Numbered from the stretch's first letter, positions 42,301-51,844 are shown. The stretch: 64,000 nt of DNA from Dysgonomonas sp. Marseille-P4361 (GCF_900343125.1 NZ_OPYL01000001.1:744001-808000); one strand, 5' to 3'. A program made the numbers and translations. Notes: generated by a model from the sequence alone, not told the origin.

Positions 42301-43215
42301 TTAAGACTTTGATAACTTTTCGAACAACTCTCTTTGTTCTGCCGTTAAGCTGGTAGGTATTCCTACATTGTAAGTAATGATCAGATCGCCATACTTCCCA
42401 TCTTGCTTATAGACAGGAAATCCTTTTCCTTTCAATCTGACTTTGGTTCCGCTTTGAGTACCAGCCGTAATCTTAAGCTTTACTTTTCCTGTGTAAGTAT
42501 CAATAGTCTCTTCTCCTCCTAGTACAGCTGTGTACAGATTTATGTTTGCTGTACTGTACAGATCGTCCCCAACACGTTTGAATTTAGGGTCGTCTGCTAT
42601 AACAAAGGTTATATACAAATCTCCGTTAGGGCCTCCATTTGCTCCTGTACCTCCCTGTCCAGCCAACTTGATAACCTGCCCATCGGCGATCCCAGCAGGA
42701 ATAGTGATACGAAGGTTTTTTCCGTTGACGGTGATTGTTCGTTTATGTGTTTCGTATGCATCTCTTAGGTCAAGATGTAATTCAGAAGTGAAGTCTTGTC
42801 CTCTATATCCTCTGCTGCGACGTCCGGACGATGCTCGCCCTCCACCGAATAAGGATTCAAAGAAGTCGGAAAAGCCTTCTTCGTCTCCATTAAAGCTATA
42901 CGAACCACCACTAAAGCCCCCGAAATTACCATAGTCAGCAAAGCCTCCATTCTGAGCTTGTTGCTGTTTGGCTTTTTCGTATTCTTCAGCATGTTTCCAA
43001 TTCTCCCCATACTCGTCGTATTTTTTTCTTTTTTCAGGATCGGAAAGAACTTCATTAGCCTCATTTACTTGTTGAAACTTTCTCTTTGCTTCTTCATTAT
43101 CAGGATTGACGTCGGGGTGATATTTTCGGGCTAGTTTTCGATAAGCCTTTTTAATATCATCGGCGCTTGCAGTCTTCTGCACCCCCAATATGCTATAATA
43201 ATCTATAAATGCCAT
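42301..43215 (-). CDS. cbpA: Curved-DNA-binding / DnaJ-like co-chaperone CbpA
   Basis: The 304-residue co-chaperone has an N-terminal J domain with the HPD motif in '[18 protein letters not shown]', a Gly/Phe-rich linker (about 85-140, '[21 protein letters not shown]'-like), and C-terminal substrate-binding domain without the zinc fingers of DnaJ. It stimulates DnaK. It is preceded by the exonuclease gene by 3 bases and followed by cbpM. Confidence 0.94.
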   Translation of the reverse strand: MAFIDYYSILGVQKTASADDIKKAYRKLARKYHPDVNPDNEEAKRKFQQVNEANEVLSDPEKRKKYDEYGENWKHAEEYEKAKQQQAQNGGFADYGNFGGFSGGSYSFNGDEEGFSDFFESLFGGGRASSGRRSRGYRGQDFTSELHLDLRDAYETHKRTITVNGKNLRITIPAGIADGQVIKLAGQGGTGANGGPNGDLYITFVIADDPKFKRVGDDLYSTANINLYTAVLGGEETIDTYTGKVKLKITAGTQSGTKVRLKGKGFPVYKQDGKYGDLIITYNVGIPTSLTAEQRELFEKLSKS

Positions 43216-43218
43216 ATC

Positions 43219-43803
43219 TTATAGGTTTACTTTTTCTCTATACTTTAGTTCGTTAAATATTTTCAGACATGCCCATGCATCAATGGCCGCATACATTTTC
43301 TGTGCTTCAGAAAGTGTATCGGCTTCCCAATTTGATAAGCGTTGTCCTTTAGATATTCTTTTTCCAAAAAGTATGCCATAGATACGCTGTAGTCCATTAT
43401 CTTCGATGCCATATTGTTTTACAAAAGGTTGTAAATCGATAAAGCTTAATGGTACCAGGGCTTGCCGTTTGTGAATGGCTGAAAAATCATCTTTGAGAGA
43501 AAGTCCTATTTTTTTAATTCCCGGATTGATGAGTATGTTTGCCAGACAATTTGGCAAACCTATATGATTCAGTCTGAATAAGAAGCAGGTATCTTCTGTT
43601 GATAATTGCATTAGTGCAATTTGGTTAGAAACTCCTTTTCTGAAGGCAGGGCGTGTCTCGGTGTCGAAGCCTATCTCTTTAAATTGTTCTAAATAAGATA
43701 CCGCTTTTTCAGCTTCACTTTCGCTTTGTATAACAATAATTCTACCCGGAAAAACTTCTTGAGGTAGTACAGCTAATTCTTCCTTTGATATTGTACTTAC
43801 CAT
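43219..43803 (-). CDS. 3'-5' exonuclease domain protein (DEDD/RNase D-like)
   Basis: The 194-residue DnaQ/RNase D-like exonuclease domain has motif I Asp-Glu in 'EIGFDTETRPAF', motif II in 'LSLKDDFSAIHKR' and motif III Tyr/Asp in 'QKMYAAIDAWACLKIF'. It lacks other domains, so its RNA or DNA substrate is unknown. It overlaps the upstream DUF5063 gene by 7 bases and is 3 bases before cbpA. A link with rRNA or stress has been suggested by this gene pairing in Bacteroidetes, but I rely on context only. Confidence 0.9.
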   Translation of the reverse strand: MVSTISKEELAVLPQEVFPGRIIVIQSESEAEKAVSYLEQFKEIGFDTETRPAFRKGVSNQIALMQLSTEDTCFLFRLNHIGLPNCLANILINPGIKKIGLSLKDDFSAIHKRQALVPLSFIDLQPFVKQYGIEDNGLQRIYGILFGKRISKGQRLSNWEADTLSEAQKMYAAIDAWACLKIFNELKYREKVNL

Positions 43804-44372
43804 AGTTCTTCCGTTTCTTCAGAATAATCATTTTCGTCGTCAAGATTGGCATTTCCTTCTGAGTATTTTAGAGAATGTAATGCTCTCAGTACATTGACTA
43901 GCTTTTGCCCCCAGTATGTTTTGAAGTTTTCGTTGCATACATATAAAGCATCATTCATGTTTTCTGTTATGCCCCTTTCAAATATTGTGATAAAGTTTTT
44001 CAAATCTTGATATATATCTGCTAGATCTTCACTTATACTGGCGGAAATTGGTGTTTCGCTATATTTCATATCTTGTAAAAACACCTCCAGATAAGTATCA
44101 TTACTTGAAAAAATATTGTATAGCTTGGATGAAATGTAATGATAGTCTTCCTCCGTAACGGTTATTTCTGGTTCTTCATCATTCACAGTATCCGTTTCGG
44201 GAATAAGGGAAGCTTTTAAGTATAATAAAGGTAGTAGTTTGGTCAACTTGTCTGTGAAATCAAACTCTGTAACTGTCCCTGTGTTTTCGAGAAAAGCACA
44301 ATATTGAACGGCTACAGTAACAAACTCTATTGAATCTTTTGAATATACAATTTCTTTTAAATGATCTGTCAT
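43797..44372 (-). CDS. DUF5063 family protein
   Basis: The 191-residue cytoplasmic protein is acidic and mostly helical with no membrane segment. 'FVTVAVQYCAFLEN' and 'SEDLADIYQDLKNF' are the recognisable DUF5063-like segments. It often pairs with the 3'-5' exonuclease gene in Bacteroidales, as here (7-base overlap), suggesting a functional link. Activity unknown. Confidence 0.82.
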   Translation of the reverse strand: MTDHLKEIVYSKDSIEFVTVAVQYCAFLENTGTVTEFDFTDKLTKLLPLLYLKASLIPETDTVNDEEPEITVTEEDYHYISSKLYNIFSSNDTYLEVFLQDMKYSETPISASISEDLADIYQDLKNFITIFERGITENMNDALYVCNENFKTYWGQKLVNVLRALHSLKYSEGNANLDDENDYSEETEELW

Positions 44373-44395
44373 TGTCTCTTGCTTTAATGTAATAG

Positions 44396-44403
44396 CAAAT
44401 TTA
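44396..44403 (-). promoter_or_regulatory. -7 promoter motif for the DUF5063-cbpA operon
   Basis: TAAATTTG on the minus strand matches TAnnTTTG, 24 bases before the ATG at 44372. It is a housekeeping-type promoter; no heat-shock element is evident. Confidence 0.5.
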
Positions 44404-44616
44404 TAGGTTTATTTATTAAATAACTAAAAGGATCTGACTTTTATGCGTGAGATTAAATATAATCTGTGTTTTTATTTAGAAAAATGATAATTTATATAGA
44501 TGCGTCGATTATTATAGGTGATGTCAATTGTATATAGATTGTAGGTTCGATCAGCTTTTTGAAGAGTCTTCTAGAAGGGTGTCTGCTTTTTATGATAAGT
44601 TTTGCTGTCTTTTTGT

Positions 44617-44624
44617 TATTTTTG
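44617..44624 (+). promoter_or_regulatory. -7 promoter motif for the EamA transporter
   Basis: TATTTTTG matches TAnnTTTG, 24 bases before the ATG at 44648. It lies inside the longer ORF that starts at 44528, which is therefore not the true start. Confidence 0.55.
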
Positions 44625-44647
44625 TGCCCGAAAAAGGAAGAAGTAAA

Positions 44648-45550
44648 ATGAAGAATATTAAAGGAATTACACTTGCTATTATTTCATCCGCTACATTCGG
44701 TATGATAGCTTTGTTTTCTATTCCGTTGATGGAAGAAGGATTGGGGATAGGATCTATTTTGTTTTATCGTTTTCTGATCTCATCTATTGTGATGGGTGCA
44801 ATTTGTCTGTACAGAAAGCAAAGTTTCAAGATCGCTAAACAGCAATTTATCCCATTGGTTTTCTTGGGGATGTTATATGCTGCTACATCTTTGCTACTTA
44901 TTCATTCTTACGAATGGGTACCTAGTGGAATTGTTACGACGATACATTTTTTATACCCTGTTTTAGTGAGTATTATAATGGTAGTCTTCTTTAAAGAGAG
45001 AGGCTCATGGATACTGTTTATTGCAGCTGTTATTTCGTTAATAGGAGTTGTTTTCTTATGTTGGTCCGATACGGGAAATATCCATTTAGTCGGACTGATA
45101 ACGGCTTCATTGACCATTTTAACTTATGCTCTCTATATTGTAGGGGTTAATCAAACAAAGACAGGTCAGCAAATGCAGGCAGAACCATTGACTTTTTATA
45201 TTTTATTTTTTAGTTCCATCATGTTTCTGGGTTATGCATTAATGACAGAGGGTATACAGCCTATTCCAAGTGTTTCGGCCTTTGCCCGTTTATCAGCCTT
45301 GGCTGTTCTTTCTACAGTCATATCAGACTTGACTCTTGTTTTGGCTATTAAATATATAGGGTCAACCATTACGTCTATATTAGGCTCAATGGAGCCGTTA
45401 GTTGCTGTATTTATCGGGGTGTTGTATTTCTCAGAGGCTTTTACAGGTTATACATTTCTGGGAATAATATTGATAATATTCGGTGTTTATTTGGTTATTC
45501 GCCAATCTGCCAGACTAAAAGAGCAACGGGAGGTTAATCGTGATAAATAA
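44648..45550 (+). CDS. EamA/DMT-family transporter
   Basis: The 300-residue protein has ten predicted membrane segments in two EamA repeats ('GITLAIISSATFGMIALFS' and 'LVGLITASLTILTYALYIVG'), ending in 'FLGIILIIFGVYLVIRQSARL'. It probably exports a small metabolite or amino acid; substrate is unknown. The start at 44648 is chosen over 44528 because of the promoter motif and hydrophobic N-terminus. Single gene. Confidence 0.9.
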   Translation: MKNIKGITLAIISSATFGMIALFSIPLMEEGLGIGSILFYRFLISSIVMGAICLYRKQSFKIAKQQFIPLVFLGMLYAATSLLLIHSYEWVPSGIVTTIHFLYPVLVSIIMVVFFKERGSWILFIAAVISLIGVVFLCWSDTGNIHLVGLITASLTILTYALYIVGVNQTKTGQQMQAEPLTFYILFFSSIMFLGYALMTEGIQPIPSVSAFARLSALAVLSTVISDLTLVLAIKYIGSTITSILGSMEPLVAVFIGVLYFSEAFTGYTFLGIILIIFGVYLVIRQSARLKEQREVNRDK

Positions 45551-45669
45551 TCTTATCCTATTTCTATAATTTAAGACTTGTAGAATGAGCATACTTATAA
45601 GAAGTTAATGTTCAGTAAAACAATAATAAGAAAACAACTATGAGTTTTTCTCTTTCTATGAAAAGTTTA

Positions 45670-45677
45670 TATCTTTG
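45670..45677 (+). promoter_or_regulatory. -7 promoter motif for ffh
   Basis: TATCTTTG matches TAnnTTTG, 38 bases upstream of the ffh ATG. Confidence 0.6.
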
Positions 45678-45715
45678 TGACCCATATAAAAAGAAAATAA
45701 AAAGGATAATATAAT

Positions 45716-47035
45716 ATGTTTGAAAGTCTTAGTAATAGATTAGAACGATCGTTCAAGATACTGAAAGGTGAGGGTCAAATCACCGAGATTAATGTTGCAG
45801 AAACGTTGAAGGAGGTGCGTCGTGCCTTGTTAGATGCCGACGTAAACTATAAAACAGCAAAACAGTTTACAGAAACAGTAAAAGAAAAAGCACTAGGACA
45901 AAACGTACTTACAGCCGTTAAGCCTCAGCAGTTGATGGTGAAAATAGTTCACGATGAACTAGCTGCTTTAATGGGAGGTACAGCATCCGATATTAACTTG
46001 AAAGGTTCCCCTGCTATTATCCTTATGTCGGGACTTCAGGGTTCGGGTAAAACAACTTTCTCTGGTAAATTAGCAAATTTGCTAAAATCAAAAAAAGGTA
46101 AAAATCCGCTTTTGGTTGCAGGAGACGTGTATCGTCCTGCTGCTGTGGAGCAGTTGAAAATATTAGGAGAGCAAATCGGAGTTCCTGTATATTGGGAAGA
46201 GGATAACAAGAATCCTGTTGAAATTGCTCAAAATGCAATTAAAGAAGCAAAACAAAAAGGAAATGACCTTGTCATTATAGATACAGCCGGACGTTTGGCT
46301 ATAGACGAAGAAATGATGAAGGAAATTACAGCGATAAAAGATGCTGTGAAACCGGATGAGATTTTATTCGTTGTAGACTCTATGACTGGTCAGGATGCGG
46401 TAAATACTGCTAAAGAATTTAACGAAAGATTAGATTTTAACGGAGTAGTCTTGACTAAATTGGATGGAGATACTCGTGGTGGAGCTGCACTTTCTATCCG
46501 TTCGGTTGTAGATAAACCAATCAAGTTTGTAGGTACGGGCGAGAAGATGGATGCTTTAGATGTGTTCCATCCGGAACGTATGGCCGACCGTATTTTGGGA
46601 ATGGGTGATATCGTTTCCCTCGTAGAAAGAGCTCAAGAGCAATATGACGAAGAGGAAGCTCGTCGCTTGCAGAAGAAGATTGCTAAAAACCAGTTCGACT
46701 TTAATGATTTTATCGGACAAATCCAGCAGATCAAAAAGATGGGTAACCTAAAAGAACTTGCTTCTATGATCCCAGGTGTTGGTAAAGCAATCAAAGATCT
46801 TGATATTGACGATGATGCATTCAAGAGTATCGAGGCTATCATCTATTCAATGACTCCGGCGGAAAGAACTAATCCTGAGATATTGAATGGTAGTCGTCGT
46901 CAACGCATTGCAAGTGGGAGTGGAACATCTATCCAAGAAGTAAATAAACTTATCAAACAATTTGATGAGACTCGCAAGATGATGAAGATGATGACTCAGA
47001 TGAAAGGCGGAAAAATGCCTAAAATGAAAAGGTAA
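45716..47035 (+). CDS. ffh: Signal recognition particle protein Ffh
   Basis: The 439-residue GTPase of the signal recognition particle targets nascent membrane and secreted proteins to FtsY and SecYEG. N and G domains show 'GLQGSGKTTFSGKLA' (G1, about residue 107), 'DTAGRLAIDEEMM' (G3) and 'TKLDGDTRGGAALS'; the Met-rich M domain ends in 'KMMKMMTQMKGGKMPKMKR'. Length is normal. No 4.5S RNA gene is seen next to it. Confidence 0.97.
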   Translation: MFESLSNRLERSFKILKGEGQITEINVAETLKEVRRALLDADVNYKTAKQFTETVKEKALGQNVLTAVKPQQLMVKIVHDELAALMGGTASDINLKGSPAIILMSGLQGSGKTTFSGKLANLLKSKKGKNPLLVAGDVYRPAAVEQLKILGEQIGVPVYWEEDNKNPVEIAQNAIKEAKQKGNDLVIIDTAGRLAIDEEMMKEITAIKDAVKPDEILFVVDSMTGQDAVNTAKEFNERLDFNGVVLTKLDGDTRGGAALSIRSVVDKPIKFVGTGEKMDALDVFHPERMADRILGMGDIVSLVERAQEQYDEEEARRLQKKIAKNQFDFNDFIGQIQQIKKMGNLKELASMIPGVGKAIKDLDIDDDAFKSIEAIIYSMTPAERTNPEILNGSRRQRIASGSGTSIQEVNKLIKQFDETRKMMKMMTQMKGGKMPKMKR

Positions 47036-47060
47036 TATTAAATACAATATGATTTAGCTG

Positions 47061-47083
47061 GTCCTTCCAAATTTTGGAGGGAC
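47061..47083 (+). terminator. Terminator of ffh
   Basis: GTCCTTCCAA (47061-47070) pairs with TTGGAGGGAC (47074-47083) with one G-T pair, followed by a T-run. Confidence 0.75.
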
Positions 47084-47142
47084 TTGTTTTTTTAGTATCA
47101 ACTCAAACTGTAGAGCAGATCCCTTTTACTTATCTAGGAAAA

Positions 47143-48528
47143 TTACTTATTATTTATTCTTTTAAAGCGTTCGGTTGTCGCAAGGACGCTCCTTACGTAG
47201 CGCACAGTTTCTCCTCCCCTTAAGTAACCATTTTTGCAAACAGGATCATTGTAATACTCAGGATTGCTTTTTAGCTCTACATACTTTTCTACATTGTTTT
47301 CCCAAACATGAGGGTTTGCTCCATATTTCCGTGCTAATGCCTGAGCGTCACTTATATGCCCATTCCCTCCATTGTATGCTCCAAGAATGAATTTTTTTCT
47401 TTCTTCAATGTTCTCTATTTTCGAAAATATTTTATTCAGTCGATCGAGTAATACAACTCCTGCACCAATGCTAAGATCTGGATTCATACGATCATCACTA
47501 CTCAATCCTATAGATTTTGCTGTTCGTGGCATTAGCCCCATAATGCCAGCTGCGCCTGCCCAAGAGGTTAGGTTGTTTTTGAAACGAGATTCATGATAAC
47601 TGATAGCTGCCAAAAGCTGCCATTCATATTTAGTCCCTTCCGCATGTTTTTTGAAAAATTCATCATAGGGAGACACTGCTCCTTTGGGTAAATTTAGAGG
47701 AATCTCATACTCTCCACCAAAAGGCTGTTTACTAAGCTCAAAATATTTTTTAGTAATGGCTCTATAGTTTGGAGTATTATCTTTTGATGAAAACCACTCG
47801 TCTAGTGCTTTTGCGAGTTCGGGTGTGTCTTTTCGAACTGCCCAGGAGGTGCGCTGTTCGAAGCTGATTGCGAGAGATATATCTATATTGCGGTAATACG
47901 TTTTATTCAATCGGGCAATGTATGCATCTCCCACTGTAAAATTGATTTCGCCGGAAGATACTTTTTCTATTAGATCTTCACTTGTGATTGTGTCTTCACT
48001 GACAGGATGGATGTTTATTCCTCCACCTAGCTCCGCATTAAGGTTTAAAAGACGTTGATGGTATTTGGTGCCTTTCTCAACATACACTTCCTTGCCTATC
48101 AGTTCTGTTACGTCTTTTACAATAGTATCCCCTTTGTTTGCTTTTTGTACAAGAACCTGATGAGTTATCTGTTCCTCACCACAGTATGTAATCGAATCTT
48201 TTAGTTCGTTTTGTATAGGAACAGCATAAGCAACAAGGTCTCCTTCGCCTTGCTTTAGCATTTCGAGGAGCCTTGTTGTATTTTCTGCTACTTTTACATT
48301 CAATTTGAGATTATGATGCTCACAAAAATCCTGAGCTAGATCAAAATCATACCCCATTGCTTCTTCCTTGTATATGAAGTAAGAAGTAGAGGTATTCATG
48401 GTTATGATTGTGAGTTCTCCTTTTTCCTTGATTTGCTTAAAATCATAGGACTGTTTTTCTTGCTTCGTACTGCACGCACAAAACGTACAGAGAAGCAGTA
48501 GAATATAAATGTAGCTTACCTTTATCAC
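47143..48528 (-). CDS. mltF: Membrane-bound lytic transglycosylase MltF-like
   Basis: The 461-residue lipoprotein (lipobox 'LCTFCAC', Cys about 19) has an N-terminal periplasmic solute-binding-like domain ('MGYDFDLAQDFCEHHNLKL', about 35-270) and a C-terminal SLT lytic transglycosylase domain with catalytic Glu in 'AAISYHESRFKN' and 'SWAGAAGIMGLMPRTAKSIG'. It cuts peptidoglycan with anhydro ends at the outer membrane. It is the last gene of the namZ operon, 9 bases after the nitronate monooxygenase-like gene. Confidence 0.93.
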   Translation of the reverse strand: MIKVSYIYILLLLCTFCACSTKQEKQSYDFKQIKEKGELTIITMNTSTSYFIYKEEAMGYDFDLAQDFCEHHNLKLNVKVAENTTRLLEMLKQGEGDLVAYAVPIQNELKDSITYCGEEQITHQVLVQKANKGDTIVKDVTELIGKEVYVEKGTKYHQRLLNLNAELGGGINIHPVSEDTITSEDLIEKVSSGEINFTVGDAYIARLNKTYYRNIDISLAISFEQRTSWAVRKDTPELAKALDEWFSSKDNTPNYRAITKKYFELSKQPFGGEYEIPLNLPKGAVSPYDEFFKKHAEGTKYEWQLLAAISYHESRFKNNLTSWAGAAGIMGLMPRTAKSIGLSSDDRMNPDLSIGAGVVLLDRLNKIFSKIENIEERKKFILGAYNGGNGHISDAQALARKYGANPHVWENNVEKYVELKSNPEYYNDPVCKNGYLRGGETVRYVRSVLATTERFKRINNK

Positions 48529-48537
48529 GTTATACTA

Positions 48538-49491
48538 CTAAAATAGAGGTTTTGTGGATAAGATATTTTCTATACGAATGTTGTATTCTGCAACGATCTC
48601 TTCTACAACCTTTTCTGCACTAGGAAGGCTGTCGATAAGAGAACTTATTTGACCAATTTCTAGTTCTCCATTTACAAGATCTCCTTCAAAAATACCCTTC
48701 TTAGAGCGACCTCGTCCAAGTAAAGCTCTCATCTCTTCTACTGATGCTCCTTTGTCTTCAGCGGCTTGTACTTCATTGTAAAACTCATTTTTGATCAAGC
48801 GTGTTGGACTAAGTTTTTTGAGTGATAATATGGTATCTCCCTCTTTGAGATTTATACATAGGTCTTTAAACTCTTGTGATGCCGAACTTTCCTGAGTCAG
48901 AGCAAATCTAGTGCCCATTTGAACACCTTCTGCACCTAGGGCCATGGCTGCAAGCATACCTTCTCCAGTGCCAATCCCTCCTGCAGCAATAAGTGGGATG
49001 GTAATCGCTTTTCTTACTTGTGGTATAAGCACCATTGTTGTAGTTTCTTCTTTGCCGTTGTGACCGCCGGCTTCGAATCCTTCAGCAACAACTGCATCAA
49101 CTCCGGCTTCTTGGCATTTTAAGGCGAATTTCGAACTTGAAACAACGTGTGCTACTGTTATACCATTGTCTTGAAGCTTTTTTGTCCAAAGTTTAGGATT
49201 TCCGGCTGAAGTAAATACGATTTTTACCCCTTCGGAAATGATGATATCCATAATCGTTTCAATTTCAGGATACATCAATGGTACATTTACTCCGAATGGC
49301 TTATTTGTGGCAGCTTTACATTTTTGAATATGTTCACGCAATGTTTCGGGGTGCATCGATCCCGCACCTATAAGTCCTAGGCCTCCAGCATTACTTACTG
49401 CAGAAGCCAGCTTCCAACCACTACACCAAACCATACCTCCAGAAATGATAGGATATTTTATTCCAAATAAAGATGTTATTCTATTGCTCAT
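48538..49491 (-). CDS. Nitronate monooxygenase / FabK-like flavoprotein
   Basis: The 317-residue FMN-binding TIM barrel of the 2-nitropropane dioxygenase family has 'IISGGMVWCSGWKLASAVSNAGGLGLIG', 'VAEGFEAGGHNGKEE' and 'IPLIAAGGIGTGEGMLAAMALGAEGVQMGTRF' as signature motifs (quoted in parts). Members are nitronate monooxygenases or enoyl-ACP reductase FabK; I cannot separate them by sequence alone. It lies between zinc-ribbon and mltF genes in one operon. Enoyl-ACP reductase would fit membrane-synthesis company, but this is inference. Confidence 0.9.
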   Translation of the reverse strand: MSNRITSLFGIKYPIISGGMVWCSGWKLASAVSNAGGLGLIGAGSMHPETLREHIQKCKAATNKPFGVNVPLMYPEIETIMDIIISEGVKIVFTSAGNPKLWTKKLQDNGITVAHVVSSSKFALKCQEAGVDAVVAEGFEAGGHNGKEETTTMVLIPQVRKAITIPLIAAGGIGTGEGMLAAMALGAEGVQMGTRFALTQESSASQEFKDLCINLKEGDTILSLKKLSPTRLIKNEFYNEVQAAEDKGASVEEMRALLGRGRSKKGIFEGDLVNGELEIGQISSLIDSLPSAEKVVEEIVAEYNIRIENILSTKPLF

Positions 49492-49511
49492 TATATTATA
49501 ATTTTATGTGA

Positions 49512-50675
49512 TTATTTATTGTTTTTACTGTCTTGTTCGACTGATTGTATTCGTTTCTCTTTGGTTAGTTGAATAGTCAGATTGTATTTCTCGCTCTCCT
49601 TCTTTTGTTTTCTATTGGTAAATGTAGTAGTTGTTTCGACAGGAGCTTTTATGAAATATATTTCTTTGTTGTCTTTTATGATATTTAAAGAATCTATAAG
49701 TAACGTGTATGAAACGCTTCTAATTTTATTCTTTTTAAAACTTGCTTTTATAGAGTCTCCTATTGCTTTGCTATCTATATGCTTCGATCCGTAAAATTGA
49801 GTTAATACAGTATCGGAAAGGCTTTGAATATCCTTTGTGTTTGTCGTAGATAGGGCTTTGAAGAAGTTAGTCAAAACTAATTTTACCTCCTTAAGTTCCT
49901 CTCCTTCTATCGGTTTTAGTTGATCGAGATAAGCATACTTCTCTTGTGCGATATTTATATGTTCTCCCGAGTAATGTCCCAGTCTAGCATTCTCTATATA
50001 GGCAAGATATGCTTCTTTAGTATCTGTCTCCGTTGCTCGTAGCCAAGTCAATGAGTCGATAGAATTGCGAATTTCTCTTTCGTAAGGAGTGTTTGGGTGA
50101 TCTTTCAGGAAAGAGATTAGCGCTTCTGTATTCTTTGCTTTTCTAAGTTCATTCCATTTCTTACGCTCCTCTTCTTTTAGTGCAAAAATGTTTGCGTATG
50201 CTTGCTCGCTGTATTTTCCTTCGGGATATTGAGCTAGGTATTTAGAGAAGGATAGAGGTGTGTTTTCTTCCAAACATTGTTGCCAATAATTAATTTCTGT
50301 TTCTTCAGTATTTCTGTTTTGAACACGCAGATAAGAACTCACTCCGCCAACAATTACCAGAACTATGATACCTACAAATAAAAAGATAAGTGTTCCCTTA
50401 TTGCTTTTTGCGGGCTTCTTGTCGGCTTCTGCGTTTACTTGCGCTTCATCGTTTTCCTTGTTTTTTTCTTCCTCTTTAGAAAGGTTATTCTCCTCAATTT
50501 GTTCTTCTTCTGTAATATGTTCTTTTATCTGATCTTCTGTTAAATTTGCATCAGAAAGTAATTCTTCAGGGTAAGCAGTATCTGCAATCTCTTTACAGTT
50601 TGAACAAAATTTCTCGCCCTCATTCATCGGTCTGCCACAGAGAGGACAATTATGTTGTGTATTATCGTCAGCCAT
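49512..50675 (-). CDS. Zinc-ribbon membrane protein
   Basis: The 387-residue protein begins with a zinc ribbon ('CPLCGRPMNEGEKFCSNC', two CxxC pairs), then an acidic segment (about 35-85), one membrane helix (about 94-114, 'LIFLFVGIIVLVIVGGVSSYL'), and a large extracytoplasmic part with TPR-like repeats ('YWQQCLEENTPLSFSKYLAQYPEGKY', 'FLKDHPNTPYE') and an NTF2-like C-terminal domain. This is the general layout of Bacteroidetes zinc-ribbon/TPR proteins of unknown role. It sits 5 bases after namZ. Confidence 0.82.
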   Translation of the reverse strand: MADDNTQHNCPLCGRPMNEGEKFCSNCKEIADTAYPEELLSDANLTEDQIKEHITEEEQIEENNLSKEEEKNKENDEAQVNAEADKKPAKSNKGTLIFLFVGIIVLVIVGGVSSYLRVQNRNTEETEINYWQQCLEENTPLSFSKYLAQYPEGKYSEQAYANIFALKEEERKKWNELRKAKNTEALISFLKDHPNTPYEREIRNSIDSLTWLRATETDTKEAYLAYIENARLGHYSGEHINIAQEKYAYLDQLKPIEGEELKEVKLVLTNFFKALSTTNTKDIQSLSDTVLTQFYGSKHIDSKAIGDSIKASFKKNKIRSVSYTLLIDSLNIIKDNKEIYFIKAPVETTTTFTNRKQKKESEKYNLTIQLTKEKRIQSVEQDSKNNK

Positions 50676-50680
50676 ACTAT

Positions 50681-51844
50681 TTATTTATTATCAGGGTACA
50701 ACAAATATCTCTCTCGTATAGTTTTGTACTTAGCAATATCTTCTTGCCAAGTTTGCTTAATTTCTTCTGCAGATTTGTTCTTTGAGATGAGTAATCTTAG
50801 ACTGTTGCTTCCGGATAATAGATCCATAAACTTAGGATTGGAGAAAAAAGCAGCACCCTTTTCTGACTTTTGGTAAAATGAGAGCAAGAAGTCAAGATTA
50901 ATCTCTGGCTTCGTCTTGTACGATCTTAAATCTATTCCATAACATTTTTTATTCATGTTAAGAGGGTTCTTAGCTCCCGGAGTGGAGACAGGTATAAATG
51001 AGAAATCTCCATATTTCCTTTCCGGCGCACCAATAACCTGAAATGGAAAATTAGTTCCTCTTCCTACACTAACGTTTGTCGCCTCAAAGAAGCATAATGA
51101 AGGGTATAGTTTGATAGCTTGTTGATTTGGTAGGTTAGGGGAAGGTTTTATAGGCAAAATATATTCTTGCCCGTGTACCCATCCTGTCATTGTAACTACT
51201 TGAAGATTGCATTGCTTTTTGTCCTTCAGCCATAGTTCGCCATTGATCATTCTAGCTAGTTCTCCAATAGTGAGACCATGTACAACAGGTATAGGATGCA
51301 TTCCTACGAATGACCTGTATTTAAGGTCTAATATAGGGCCGTCTATATAGTCATTGGGATTTGGTCTGTCTAGTATAATACATGATTTGTCATTCTCGGC
51401 ACAAGCTTCCATAACATAGTGCATTGTACTTATGTAAGTGTAGAAGCGGGTGCCTACATCCTGAATGTCGAAAATAATAATGTCCAAATCTTCTATTTGA
51501 TCTGGTCTAGGTTTGTAGTTTTTACTATAAAGAGATATGACCGGAATGCCGGTTTTGCTATCTTTCCCATCAGTAATTTTCTCTCCTGCATCAGCATCTC
51601 CTCTAAAGCCATGCTCTGGCGCAAATATTTTTATAACATTAACTTCGTGAGTCAATAGGGTATCTAATAAGTGAACTCCGGAGGATAAACAAGAGGTTTG
51701 ATTAACAACAAGTCCGATTTTCTTTTCTTGGAGCAATGGGAGTAGCTGATCTAACCTGTCAGCTCCCAGTTTTAAATCTTGCCCCAAAAGAAAAGTAGTG
51801 GATATTAAATAAAAAAAGATGAGAGATGTATAAAACTTTTTCAT
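50681..51844 (-). CDS. namZ: Exo-beta-N-acetylmuramidase NamZ-like (DUF1343, GH171)
   Basis: The 387-residue secreted protein has a signal peptide and the DUF1343 domain, with motifs 'IFAPEHGFRGDADAGEKI', 'DIIIFDIQDVGTRFYTYISTM', 'PNPNDYIDGPILD' and 'PSPNLPNQQAIKLYPSLC'. The family includes NamZ, which releases terminal MurNAc from peptidoglycan. Here it would act on muropeptides in the periplasm. It heads the operon with the zinc-ribbon protein, the flavoprotein and mltF, so peptidoglycan turnover is the common theme. The symbol is by family similarity. Confidence 0.88.
   Translation of the reverse strand: MKKFYTSLIFFYLISTTFLLGQDLKLGADRLDQLLPLLQEKKIGLVVNQTSCLSSGVHLLDTLLTHEVNVIKIFAPEHGFRGDADAGEKITDGKDSKTGIPVISLYSKNYKPRPDQIEDLDIIIFDIQDVGTRFYTYISTMHYVMEACAENDKSCIILDRPNPNDYIDGPILDLKYRSFVGMHPIPVVHGLTIGELARMINGELWLKDKKQCNLQVVTMTGWVHGQEYILPIKPSPNLPNQQAIKLYPSLCFFEATNVSVGRGTNFPFQVIGAPERKYGDFSFIPVSTPGAKNPLNMNKKCYGIDLRSYKTKPEINLDFLLSFYQKSEKGAAFFSNPKFMDLLSGSNSLRLLISKNKSAEEIKQTWQEDIAKYKTIRERYLLYPDNK

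Noticed and set aside
42530-42934. Pro/Ser-rich 134-codon frame opposite cbpA
   Set aside because: Composition comes from the complement of the Gly-rich linker of CbpA.
44528-44647. 40-codon N-terminal extension of the EamA transporter
   Set aside because: It contains the promoter motif at 44617-44624, and the hydrophobic start of the transporter begins at 44648.
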